64,000 bases of DNA from Steromphala cineraria (taxonomy: Eukaryota > Mollusca > Gastropoda > Trochida > Trochidae). Where the stretch lies: the NCBI GenBank assembly GCA_916613615.1, contig OU744725.1:61946575-62010574 (forward strand). The letters are read 5' to 3'. Of the stretch, positions 23,663 to 35,690 are shown piece after piece (position 1 is the first letter of the stretch; every line of letters starts with the position of its first letter). Under the pieces are notes generated by a model. That model did no database searches. It was not told where the DNA came from and worked only from the letters and a program-made list of their open reading frames with translations. The translations under genes were made by a program, and so were the position numbers.

Positions 23663-24190
23663 TCCCGGATCCTTATGATCCGAAGTCGAAAGCGTTACCC
23701 ACTGAGTAAGCAGGCCTGATAGCTAAAGTTTGGAACCAACGATATATGTCATATTCTAAATATAGCATGGGTCATTTTCAGTAGCTCTGGTGATAAATAG
23801 ATGTTTTCGACGTAACAATTTAGTGACATCGTTAATTACTGGTAATAAATGCTCCACCTATAAGTAAACATTAGTCTTATTTCAATGTCACCAGCGTACT
23901 TACAGAAACATTCCTTTTAATTCGCCAGGCGTGCCAAATTAGCGAAATTAAATCGCGTGGGTTATGAAATATATGAAATATTATTACTCTTTTAATATAA
24001 CATTTAAAGTGAAATCATATTCCACAGTTTAATGTGCCAAATATTTTGTATTACCCACATGGTGACGTAATGCATTTTTTGCTACAACTCTGTTCATTGG
24101 TCATTTGATTTGGATACAGCACATGTGATTGGCGCGGCTTCCTTTGAACATATCAACAGTAATATAAGGTTGATGCCTTTGGGCATCAAC
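23663..24190 (-). repeat. tRNA-headed dispersed repeat R1, inverted relative to R2
   Basis: Reading on the minus strand, the segment ends at about 23.67 kb with a tRNA-like block: TTACTCAGTGGGTAACGC (A-box), ACTTCGGATCAT (anticodon-loop-like) and GGGATCGAA (B-box-like). The body, for example GGTGACGTAATGCATTTTTT, matches the reverse complement of 63090-63716, 39 kb away. It looks like a long SINE or composite. Confidence 0.55.
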
Positions 24191-25005
24191 CAATAATGGT
24201 GTGTGTAAGATTATTGGGTATACTTTTAATAGACTGAAGACCATTTCAAATATGTTTTTGCTTTCTCATTTAAGTAACTTTGCCCTTTTTTACACTTTTT
24301 TACTAAACACCTGAACAGGTTTTGTCAAGGGCGATAGTTCAATATATGATCTCCTTTCATAAATAATGAGCCAGATACAATTTGATGAATTATATCCCCT
24401 TGAAGTTGCACTTAAAACAAAAACAGAAGATTGCATATAAACAAACTATAACATAGACATTTCTTAACATTTATGCATGTCAGAAATATGCATGTCATAA
24501 ATAGTTGTATTCTTCGGAGGTCTAGTTTGAATCTTGCTGGACGTGATCAAATATTGGATTTTCACTTCTGCTGCACAAGATATCATTTAGAAGAAGAAGA
24601 AAGTTTTTAGCAAGTGATTGCCATGAGTTGAAGATAGTGATTCAATTTTACTTACATTAATATTTGCTTTCAAATATCTGTTCATATTGGCACAAAATGA
24701 TTTTATTTGATCATGTACATATTGTACATGTAATGGTGATGTTGAAGTGCGACTCAAGTCATCTGCATAGCTATTTAAATCTTCATGAGTTGAACCCTTT
24801 TATTTACTTTACCCTCTATTGCCAATGATCACTGGCAGGTGTACTTAGTTATGGAAGATATTAAATAAGCTGCCCCAAAGACTAGTTGGTGCCACAGACA
24901 CGAAATTTGAATACAGACAAACCAGACATATGTTATCAACTACCCCAAATATTATATGGTACTGTTGAAATGGATTACCCGTTTTAATTGCAACCTATGG
25001 TTTAG
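24191..25005. other. unassigned sequence, no gene seen
   Basis: AT-rich, with no ORF of note and no recognised repeat family. Confidence 0.35.
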
Positions 25006-25353
25006 CATTCTCTCCCCACAGAGGCAGATCAAGTCATGTTGATTTAGCCTCTGTAATATTACGCCGACTTTGTGGGATGGAATGGGAGATGCCTGATTGG
25101 AGGCAATCAAAGTTGGTTGTGCAATCAGCGACGCTGTTCTTAAATCATCGTTTTGGCTACTAAATCAAGGCAAAAGCATTGTGATATGAACCACCCTTTC
25201 CATGCGAGAAGCGTTGTCATTTGATAAAGAAATTCAAATGGATTGTGATGCTGTTTTTTCCGCCAGGGGAAACTGCCGGAACCCACGGATTTCGGCGTAA
25301 TATAACAGAGGCTAAATCAACATGACTTGATCTGCCTCTGTGGGGAGAGAATG
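25006..25353. mobile_element. foldback MITE (F family), copy F1
   Basis: About 60-bp inverted arms start CATTCTCTCCCCACAGAGGC and run through GATCAAGTCATGTTGATTTA to TTACGCCGA; the right arm ends TGGGGAGAGAATG. A second full copy is at 39451-39759 and a partial one near 34.85 kb. No ORF. Confidence 0.7.
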
Positions 25354-26490
25354 ATGTTTTAGGAGTAAGGTGATAAGAATTCAAATCCTAGCCTCTGATC
25401 AAAAATATCTGAGAATTTAAGTTTTCTAGCGCTTCTTGATTCTTGCGATAAATCAAAAGAAGGCGGAAACCCTCGCACACCAATTTTTAAAAAGGGGTTA
25501 GGATAGGTATGGTCTTGGGTCAGGACCAAATTACAAAGCTCCCCACATAAATTTTAGTCTAGATTAAGCTCGACAGACAATGCCTTTCAATAAACTAAAA
25601 TATGATATAGTTGCTCATTTACGAGCAGATAAGAGAACACAATGTTACGGTAACAAACGGTCTAGCAGTTTATGAACAACAAGGCATTGAATATTGCACT
25701 TTCCATAAAAAATCTTTTTATTCAATGTTCCAATGACAACAACTCAACACTAAAAGTGTTATCCAATTATGGTTAACAAATTTGCAAGACCCAACCAAGA
25801 ACAATAAATTTTGGCAATTGTCATTGCATGACTCCTAATAAGGAACACAGAGACCATACCCTAAAAAACGTTTAAAAAAATCTAGAAACTTATGCTCAAA
25901 CATACTCCAAAATCTCAAAAGTATAAGAAATCTGTCATCTATCATATTTCTTAAATAACGGGTAAAAAGTTCCCTTTTTGGACATTTTTTTTCAATGTAC
26001 CAAACACAAATACCACGGAAGGCTTATATCTTGCTTAAACACCGCTTATCCAAGGGAGATTGTGTGTGTAGATTTGGTTACTTTGGGTCCCCTTATAAGG
26101 CAGATGACGTTACTCTAGCATTCTGAAAATGTATCCTCTATGAATATATATGAATTGTATATTTGTTGTAGTTAACACTACTATTACTATCTATTTGATT
26201 TCATGAATAATGCGACAGGACCAATGGTTTTGTTCTTTCATTACGCCTGAACCAACTAAGAAACTGAAATATGTCTACATTTATGTCATCTCCAGCATAA
26301 GTACAACTTCTTTTGTGCAAATGTTATCCTCAAAACATTAACAATTAAGAAAATAATTTAGAAGTTATAGAATCTTCAAACCAATATTTCTTAAAAAGCT
26401 TATACATACATTTTTTCCAACATTCTCAATATATTGCTGTTGATCAGTAAGGAGGGTAGCCACCATGACATATCTGCTGCTTAATCTTAA
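25354..26490. other. unassigned sequence, no gene seen
   Basis: About 1.1 kb without a credible ORF or recognised repeat. Confidence 0.35.
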
Positions 26491-29400
26491 TAAAAGTACC
26501 GAGGGTACAGAAGCTCACCTTAAAATGAATGATGTGGTAATATGGTTTAATTGTGTAACCATCTTTTATATGATAATTGATTATGGCTGCCATCATGACT
26601 TTTTTATCTTTTAAAATGCTATTCTTCTGTTGGAAACCACTAGAGCTTGAACAAACATTAATACAAGAATGATATAATCATGATTTGTTAACAAGCAGTA
26701 GGTTTTTGTGTAACATTTTTGTATATCTATGGCTAAATTGGTGACCATCTTCAAAATGCTACTTTTATGTGGGCATCTGTATAAATTTCATTATGATATC
26801 TTGATTGGTTTAGGAGTATTCATTTAGTCACACTCTCAACTTCCAAAGAACTAAAAAGATGATGCACATAAACATTTGGAATATATTCCTCTGACACAAA
26901 TCACAAATTCAGCTAGTGATAGGTCCAATTGCCAAAGTCTGTCCAGGTCAATGTCTCATGTAATTCTAACTGAAGATTTCTGAATATCTTAAATCTTGAC
27001 CTATGTTAGTGCAATCTGATTGGTCAGAACAGGCTAGCAACATGGGGGTTTATGCTAATTACTAGATATGATGACCTATGATGACCTCTTGCACCTGCAT
27101 GTAGCTTATGTAACTTATCCTCTTATGTAAGTTACTGTTATTCCATAAAGTAAGTGTCCTCCCCTCATTTCAATATGCAAAACAGATACTCTTTAGAGGA
27201 GAGTTGCAGGAGAGGGGCTGGAAGGATAGTTGGGGAAAGGGGGGGGGGAGGGATAGAAGGAATGTGGGATAGGTTTGCAATGGAAGGACAGGAGAAAAAA
27301 GGGGAGGAGGGAAAGGGGGGATAGAAGGGGTGGGGGTAGAAGAGAGGTTTGCAATGGAAATAATCTGGAGGTCAACTCAGTAATATGTTTATTGAAGTAT
27401 CTTAACAAACAGAGAGAATTGGTGAGAAAGACTTTGTTAAAAAAGAATTGTTCAGACAGCTGTTCAATTAGTTTTGAAGATGAATATTAAATGATATCTT
27501 TTATAAGCATGACAAACAAAATAAAAGATAATTTGTTATTCATTAACCAAAATTTTCAATTTGGAATAAATTAATTGCATGGGAACAATGGACTAAAAAA
27601 CCTAACAGTTAGTGTTGGGAGTGAACAAATTTCATCATTTTAAATGCTTTTGAAAAGGATTTGTTTGAATTGAATGATCATTATAATTATCTAGATAATC
27701 ATTGTTCAGACTGTTATCAGATATAGATGATTATAAAATGTATATTTATCCCTCACTGGCTATGTTATTTGCCATATATATGAAGTGTCAGGAATTATGT
27801 AAAACGGAAAGGATTTATTAAAACAGTCATGCTTCAGGCTGTTCGCAGATAAAGATGATTCATACAGTTTTTGGTAACTGTATTTATAGTGTTGATAAAT
27901 ATTACAACAAGCGTATCAATACAAATATAATGACATTGATTTGATTGATCAGGATATGTATTCTTTTCATATTACTTATCATGTAGATTACTGAACATAA
28001 AAGCAGATTCTTGACTTGTTAATATTGTTATTTGTAAAAAGTATTACTATTAATAGAATACAAGTATACTTTTCATAAAGACAATTTATATACTTTCCAT
28101 AAAGTCCATTATGTTCTATTAATCAGAACATTAGGTCAGGATTACTATGCAATATACAAGCAGGCAGGGCTGCTAGCCCCAGATCCTTAAGGAGAGTGTA
28201 GCAATTTGTGTATTTGGCTTTGTGTACGTATATTTGGAGAAGCATCCTAGTGTGCTGAGCATGTAAACCTGAACTCTGGCTAAGCCCTTATGTGTGGTAT
28301 TAATAGACTTGACGGGAGAGAACATGAATTGTTGTGAAAAATATATATAATTTCACAAAATATAGTTAGCTTATGTACTAAATTGATTTTGTGTCAAGAA
28401 GAATTGCTGTTAGATATAGCATTGGTACAAATATGAGTAAAACACAGGAACTGGAACCTGATGCAAAATAACTCTTTCCACATCAACTTATCATGTAGAT
28501 TGCTAAACACAAAACAAGTGACAAGTTTTGTGTAAGTTGTTATTCTTAGAAAGAACATATCGCTGTCATGAGAATACAAGTCTAATTTCCATAACTCTTA
28601 TTGCATACACATGGCCATATAGCATAATGCTCTACCATATCAATTGGGTCAGGTTGATTATGCAACAGACTAGCAGCTGACACTATGATGCTAGCAGCCT
28701 GTATTGGGATGTGTATTAGACAGCATCGTGGACTCAACAGAAATATCTGAACTCTGGTTGACCCCTTATGTGTGGTATTTAAAGGAATATAAGGGAGATA
28801 CCATTGTTCAAAATCTATCATGATGTTTAATGTCATTGGGTTTTTGCAGCTAGTTGCCATAAATATTTTAAACAAATTAATTAATTATGTTTGTCTTTCA
28901 TCTTAATGTTTTAGAAACACTTAAAATATAGAACAACTTGCATGACAATCTTAAATATTCTATATTCAAGATAAAATTATGATTAGTAAGTTCAAATTAG
29001 AGAATTTATATAGTGCGAGTGATCACTTGATGAAAGCTTAAAATTTAGTCATAATGATGTGTCATCTGCAGCTGAAAAGTCAATATGGATGCTATCGCGG
29101 CCATCTTGGATTCTCAAAACTGAAATGTCTAACTTTGTGGAAGGAATCACTATAGGTATAACATACTACAATATGAAAATGATATCTAGATTGGTTTAGG
29201 AGAAGTATAGTCATTTTCATGAAATCTCATTGAAAATTCAATATGGCTGCTATCGCGGCCATCTTGGATTCTCAAAACTGAAACGTCTACCTTTCTGTGC
29301 GGAATCACCATAGTTATAACATACTACAATTTCAGAATGATATCTAGATTAGTTTAGAAAGAGTAGTCTTTTCATGAAATCTAATTGAAAATTCAATATG

Positions 29401-30277
29401 GCTGCCATAGCGGCCATCTTGGATTCTCAAAACTGAAACGTCTACCGTTCCGAGGGGAATCACCATGGGTATAACATACTAAAATTTCAGAATGATATCT
29501 GCATTCGTTTAGGAGGAGTAGTCTTTTTCGTGAAATCTAATTGAAAATTCAATATGGCTGCCATGGCGGCCATCTTGGATTCTCAAAATTGAAACGTCTA
29601 CCTTTCTGTGAGGAATCACAATGGGTATAACATACTACAATTTCAGAATGATATCTGGATTCGTTTAGGAGGAGTAGTCCTTTTCGTGAAATCTAATTGA
29701 AAATTCAATATGGCTGCCTTAGCAGCCATCTTGGATTCTCAAATCTGAAACGTCTACCTTTCTGTGAGGAATCACCATGGGTATAACATATTACAATTTC
29801 AGAATGATATCTGCATTCGTTTAGGAGGAGTAGTCTTTTTCGTGAAATCTAATTGAAAATTCAATATGGCTGCCATGGCGGCCATCTTGGATTCTCAAAA
29901 CTAAAACGTCTACCTTTCTGTGAGGAATCACCATGGGTATAACATATTACAATTTCAGAATGATATCTGCATTCGTTTAGGAGGAGTAGTCTTTTTCGTG
30001 AAATCTAATTGAAAATTCAATATGGCTGCCATGGCGGCCATCTGTGATTCTCAAAACTGAAACGTCTACCTTTCTGTGAGGAATCACCATGGGTATAACA
30101 TACTACAATTTCAGAATGATATCTGGATTCGTTTAGGAGGAGTAGTCTTTTTCCTGAAAGTTTACAGACGGACAGACGGACGGACGGACGGACGGACGGA
30201 CGGACGGACAGACAGACGGACGACGGACGAAGCGCCATGACATAAGCTCACATTTACTTTGTAAAGGTGAGCTAAAA
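26491..30277 (-). mobile_element. Helitron-like 'pearl'-type element, long form, copy H4
   Basis: Reverse-oriented 3.8-kb copy. Its 3' end (AAAAGTACCGAGGGTACAGA on the plus strand) is at the left. A G-rich strand of the polypyrimidine tract is at 27220-27350. About seven 156-bp core units at 29060-30150, a (GGAC)n run at 30167-30226 and the 5' terminus GTAAAGGTGAGCTAAAAA are at the right. Sequence parallels H3 and H5 throughout. Confidence 0.75.
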
Positions 30278-30394
30278 ACATTAATTTTCAATAACATCTT
30301 AGACAAACATAAATTCTTAGCAACTTAATGATGCCTCTGGAGAGTTGCCCAAGCTTCCAATCCAAATCCTTGCCAGACTCAATAAGCACTATTT

Positions 30395-30790
30395 AGTTGT
30401 TGGCATCTCACCAGAGATTGACCCAAAACATACATTTAACAGCCTTGGTTTTCATATTAAACTCTATAAAGCCCTTTAAATTCAAATAAAATGTGGATAT
30501 CCTTTTATTATATACTAGTTTAAAATATACTGGAAGGAAATTGACGACCAACCATTGATTTGTAGGCCAAGCAGAGTCTTGAAGACCTAAATACTGTTGT
30601 GGCAATCCTAGTTTTAGTGTTATGACTTCTGTAGACCTAACCGTTAAAGGTAGAAATACATACATATGATGAACAATGATCAGCTTTGAATTTCAAACAC
30701 TGTTAGATATGATAAGTAAGTATTTTAGAGTTCAGAAACAAATTAGAGCAAAATAATCACTTTTTTACCCCAAAATTCCTAATATTGCAT
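30395..30790 (-). repeat. dispersed repeat X, copy 2
   Basis: Inverted copy of the 21553-22110 repeat, including ACTGTTGTGGCAATCCTAGT and TTGAAGACCTAAATACTG. Confidence 0.6.
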
Positions 30791-31049
30791 TTTAAGGATT
30801 TCAAGGATAAGTGGCATGTTTTTAGGTAAATGAATGGATCTCACGTAAAAAAACAATGTTTTAATCAAAACTATTAGTTCATAAACAACATATCGTACAC
30901 GAGACCATTTCACTAATGTGTAAGATTCAAAGACGTTAACACTAAAATGGCTGACAGTAGTTTTGATATTTGACAGATTCTGCTAACTGACAGACATAAG
31001 TAACAAACTTCAGTTGAATTTATCATATCGCTGAAATAACAAACAAGGA

Positions 31050-32230
31050 CTGCTCAACTGGTACATTAAGGTCGAATCTGAAGCGAAAACTACACCAGCA
31101 GATAGCAATTATTTTTGTGTACATTTGAGCAAAGTTTGGTCCAAATCCAAGTCATATTAAGAACTGTACATTTGAGCAAACATTAGTCCAAATTCAAGTC
31201 ATATTAAGAACTGTACATTTGAGCAAACATTAGTCCAAATTCAAGTCATTTTAAGAAAATTTCATCGTAGGAACAAAATGACAATAACTGCTCAACTTGT
31301 GCATTAATGTCGCATCTAAAGCAAATTATACAAAAACTAAAAATTTGGGACAATATTGGTTGACACCAGCAGATAGCAATCATTTATGTTTACATTTGAG
31401 CAAAGTTTGGTCCAAATCCAAGTCATATTAAGAACTGTACATTTGAACAAAAATTAGTCCAAATTCAAGTCACTTTAAGAAAATTTCATCGTAGGACCAA
31501 TGTGACAATAACTGCTCAACTTGTACATTAAGGTCGTATCTAAAGCAAATTCTACAAAAACTAAATATCTAAAAAAACATTGGTTGACACTAGCAGATAG
31601 CACTTGTTTTTGTGTACATTTGAGCAAAGTTTGGTCCAAATCCAAGTCATATTAAGAAAATTTCATCGTAGGAACAAAATGACAATAACTGTTTAACTAG
31701 ACATTAAAGGGGCAGTAGCACGTTTTTTGATAATTTTATATTTCAAATATTTCACTGATAATTGTAAATGTATTATATTGACAGTGTCAACAATCTCATT
31801 ACACAAGCCACTCATTCATAGTCAGAGGACAAAGCATGAAGATTCACATAAAATCCATTGGCGGCCATTTATTTAATTCATTTTGTGTAAGAAAAATGAA
31901 TCGCATGGCAAAACATTGTTATTTGTTTGAATTATTACTGCTAAATTTAGTTTCAATACATTGTCTTTCAACTGGAACCATTTATTTTCATTTTCCTGAC
32001 ATCACCTTATATTCCCCCTGAAAACGTGCTACTGCCCCTTTAAGGTCGCATCTAAAGCAAATTATACAAAAACTAAAAATCTGGAAGAACATTTGTTGAT
32101 GCCGGCAGTTAGAACTTGTTTTTGTGTACATTTTAGCAAAGTTTGGACCAAATCCAAGTCATATTAGGAAAATTTCATTGTAAGAACAAAATGACAATAA
32201 CTAAAATTTGGGAGAACATTGGCTGAGGTA
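31050..32230 (+). repeat. degenerate tandem repeat, about 180-240 bp units, split by a MITE
   Basis: Repeated blocks 'ACAATAACTGCTCAACTTG', 'CAGCAGATAGCAATTATTTT' and 'GAGCAAAGTTTGGTCCAAAT' recur with starts near 31051, 31288, 31511 and 31689. A 52-bp sub-unit (AAGAACTGTACATTTGAGCA) is repeated inside the first unit. MITE B2 interrupts the last unit. Confidence 0.7.
31708..32039 (+). mobile_element. TTAA-flanked MITE, copy B2
   Basis: The same AGGGGCAGTAGCACGTTTT termini as B1, in opposite orientation, with TTAA at 31704-31707 and 32040-32043. It is inserted within the local tandem repeat. Confidence 0.75.
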
Positions 32231-32943
32231 AATGGGAATGTGCAAGTATGTGTTCTCCAATTCTAGGGCTCCAGCAACCGTATGGCTGATGACAAAAACA
32301 AGTGACAAAGATATGGCGGCAGTACGAGGAAAGAGTGGTTAACTTCAACATGTCGTTAATAAGCTGCTATTTTCTCCTGTCTCTCTTGGGTGGAACGAAC
32401 ATTAGAGAGTTTGGATCATAAAAAAAAACACCCGTCCCTGCCGAGGTTGGTGATCAGTGTTGCGATCCATCCCGGACTCAACATAACCTGCACAAGGCCT
32501 CTCACCACGGATCCGAACGCATGGTAGCGAGCCTATTTTATATCTCCGCCTATTCAGAACCTATATTTTGCTTGAAATCAGCGGGACAAGAAATAACCTC
32601 TTCTGTTTCTTTCTGAAAATAAAACGCACTTCTTCCAATCAGTCAGAGTAGACGAGTAGCATTCTAGCCTGTTGATTCAAAAGCTTGTTTATTAGCCATT
32701 GTCGGTCACACAATATGCAGCACCACTGATGCAGTCTCGGATGGAAAATATTTGAAACTGGTAATTGTTAAGAGAGTTTTTGAACAAATGTTTTATCAAC
32801 AAGTCCGATATTTAATCGGCGTGCCGAATTCTGCAATAGCAATTGGAAAATATTTTTTTTACCCTTATATATGTACCACTGAAGATGCTCTTTTTGAGCT
32901 CAGTATGAAATAATTGCTAAGCATATCAGTCTAATAAAAAAAG
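32231..32943. other. unassigned sequence, no gene seen
   Basis: No credible ORF. An A-rich run at about 32420 is followed by a short region with B-box-like spacing, too weak to call. Confidence 0.3.
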
Positions 32944-33168
32944 CTTCAATGATACTCGCCTCACTCCGATATTGAGTCTAGCAAGATGTAGTAGCAGGTC
33001 GCGTCAGCCAACCTTTCGACCTATGATCCTCCAACGTTTTATTGGCAAATGCATACTATTGCGGCGTGGTAAGACGATCCCTGATTGGACAATTCCCAAG
33101 ATCGGCTGACGCTACCTTCTACTACATCTTGCTAGACTCAATAGTGGAGTGAAATGAGTATTATTGAG
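32944..33168. mobile_element. foldback element with about 48-bp arms
   Basis: The left arm (ATTGAGTCTAGCAAGATGTAGTAG region, 32944-32993) and right arm (33119-33168, CTACTACATCTTGCTAGACT) are inverted copies. A second inner inverted pair is GCGTCAGCC / GGCTGACGC. Confidence 0.65.
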
Positions 33169-33293
33169 GCTAGGTTGAGTTTCATACAGCGAGCAAAATT
33201 TAATATAAGCCTAAAAGCCACACCAGGAACATACGTAGATCATGGCCGACATGACTCATTGGTGTTAAAACTAGCATTTGATTATTGAGGATT

Positions 33294-33375
33294 ATCCTCG
33301 GTTACCCAGGGGTTTATGCTCCGAGCCTCTACACATCGTAGAAGATCGAAGCATTAACCCCTGGGTAACCGAGGA
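33294..33375. repeat. 27-bp palindrome arms (hairpin)
   Basis: ATCCTCGGTTACCCAGGGGT at 33294 pairs with ACCCCTGGGTAACCGAGGAT ending at 33375. One mismatch in the outer arms and a loop of about 29 nt. Confidence 0.75.
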
Positions 33376-33963
33376 TGATTGAGGATATGCCTTTGACGGA
33401 ATGGCTTCAAAATGAATATTTTATGAGTGCTTCAAAATATTGTGAAAGGTTGGAAATTTAAAAAAAACTATTTATAAAAGGAAATATAATATTGAATGAT
33501 GCTACACATCAAATATATTTATGTCAAGTTAAGTAACATTCACAGCTCGTAAAGGTATATAACGAAACAGAAATGTGAAAGACTGACACTATATAGCCTC
33601 ATCTTCAAACTTGATATTTGTCAGAAATAAACAAATAGAAATCAGCCAGTATACTTTCAAATATGTTTATTTACTAATGAAAGTGAATAGTTGTGTCTAA
33701 ATTTAAAACAAGATATTTGAGCAATAATCTTAAAAATATAACAAATCTGAATCTGAATACCTGTATATATCACGTGTTAATGGCACATTATAATACACAT
33801 TGCAGAAATGAAACACATGTAATATATATAGCAAAGAGTGCAAGGGTTCTTGGCAATATAAAGGACATACAAGCAAAGCATTTAAAGACAACATGTTTCC
33901 TTATATAGTGGTATGAAGAAGGCAATAAGCGTATAGTACATTTCATATATACAACTTTCTTAA

Positions 33964-34319
33964 AGGGGCGGTAGCACATTTTTAGGGGGAATATAAGGTG
34001 ATGTCAGGAAAATGAAAATAAATGGTTTCAATTGAAAGACAATGTATTTAAACTAAATGGAGCAGTTATATTTCAAATATATAACGTAAAGTTTAGCAAT
34101 GCGATTTCCTTTTCTTAAACAAAATGAACTAAATGTGTTCACACAAAATGGCCGCCAATGGATGTTATGTGAATCTTCATACTTTGTCCCCTGACTATGG
34201 ATGATTGGCTTGTGTAAGGGGATTTTTGACACTGTCAAAATAATACATTTAGCATTAACTTACAATTATCAGTGAAAAATTTGAAATGCAAAATTATCAA
34301 AAAACGTGCTACTGCCCCT
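33964..34319 (-). mobile_element. TTAA-flanked MITE, copy B3
   Basis: Termini AGGGGCGGTAGCAC and CGTGCTACTGCCCCT, flanked by TTAA at 33960-33963 and 34320-34323. Same orientation and interior as B1. The 500 bp before it holds nothing recognised. Confidence 0.75.
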
Positions 34320-34494
34320 TTAATATCTAAACCGCAAAATGTTGAATAACATGTTAGTTTAATACATTATATAATAAAGAAAATTTATAAACTGTTGGAT
34401 GGACAAAATAGTAATCTTTCATGTCCTTTTTAGGTATAGTATAATAAGCTTGACATACATGAAGAAAATGACATTCGTCTTCGACTGTATTACT

Positions 34495-34519
34495 GGGGGG
34501 GGGGGGGGGGGGGGGGGGG
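34495..34519 (+). repeat. homopolymer run of 25 G
   Basis: An uninterrupted G tract in AT-rich DNA. It could form a G-quadruplex or may be a sequencing or assembly artefact in length. Confidence 0.9.
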
Positions 34520-34802
34520 TTCAGAAATGGTTTGCTTTTACAAGTAATATTTTTTTTGAGATGAAATTTCTTTTACTATTTAACCAAAAAAAACTAACGA
34601 GAAGGAGATAAGCAATGTTTTGTAAAAGGTAGAGTTATCTCCCCTGGATGTTTAATTTCATTGACAACTTTGCCGAAGCGTACGGAAATGACCGAGACTT
34701 TGCGAATATCCACTTTTGAAACGGCGTCGCTGATTGCACAACTTAGTTAGATTAGTTCAAATCAGATATCTACCTTTCTACACCATGTATTTGGCCTATT
34801 AG

Positions 34803-34965
34803 AACAGAGGCTTGTTCGAGTATGACTGAGCTGCCTCTGTTGGTAGAGACATTCTCTCCCCACAGAGGCAGCTCAAGTCAAGAAATGTTGATACAGCCTC
34901 TGTTATATTACGCCGAGTTTGTGGGATAGAACTGGAGACGCCTGATTTGAGGCAATCAAATATTT
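34803..34965. mobile_element. abutted partial copies of foldback MITE F
   Basis: An end-like piece (ACAGAGGCTTGTTCGAGTAT ... GAGCTGCCTCTGTTGG) directly precedes a start-like piece (ATTCTCTCCCCACAGAGGCA ... TTACGCCGAG). This looks like a rearranged or doubly truncated pair. 34966-35584 holds nothing else recognised. Confidence 0.5.
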
Positions 34966-35584
34966 ATCCAATTTTAAGTAACCAGAAGAGTACTGAATGC
35001 AACAACAGCTAAACATTTGCTTGTTGGACCTCGAGTTTACAGCAAGGTCTGTTTGTGGTCAGTGCTAGCGATGTTTCCCTGCTCTGGGAATGTTGGTTCA
35101 AATGCGCAAGGGACTCTACTCGAAATAGTACAAAACGTGCACTGTAAAATTGCAGAGAGTGTCAACCTAACTCCACGATATATGCATGCATTATGTTCAT
35201 ATAAAATAAGGTACTTAAATACATATGCGGGCAGTATTACAGTATTCAAACGCTAATTGCATGTCCACAAAAATACTTTCTGAAAGTAGAGCGGCATCGT
35301 ATACATTTTAACTTAAAATTAAACTTAACTTAAATTTTGTAATTCATTAGCAATAGGCAAAGGCAAATTGAAAATAATGCTAATGACTTCAAATAGAGAT
35401 GTAAGGCACGAACGGATATTGTATTTGAAAACAAATTCAGCCCTTTTATTTATCAAAATTAAGAGTGGGGATATTATTATTTATATTCTAAAGAAACAAT
35501 TTAACAGCAATAAATTTAAATTTCCTGCTACAGTATAGCTACATTTGCAGATGGTAAACATTTTTTTATCCCCCTCCCCATATT

Positions 35585-35590
35585 TTTAAT
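35585..35590 (-). terminator. candidate polyadenylation signal of the chimera gene
   Basis: ATTAAA on the minus strand about 100 nt after the stop codon. A canonical AATAAA follows at 35445-35450. Either could serve. Confidence 0.35.
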
Positions 35591-35690
35591 GATGGTAAAC
35601 ATGACAATGTCACCTTAAATTTCGTTTCAACAAGAATACTTATGTGTACCATTCAATCAATCGCTAGATGCTACATGATACATTGCATAT

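Noticed and set aside
33693..35256. Short ORFs between 33.7 and 35.3 kb
   Set aside because: Mutually overlapping on both strands, no motif or splice context, partly within MITE B3.
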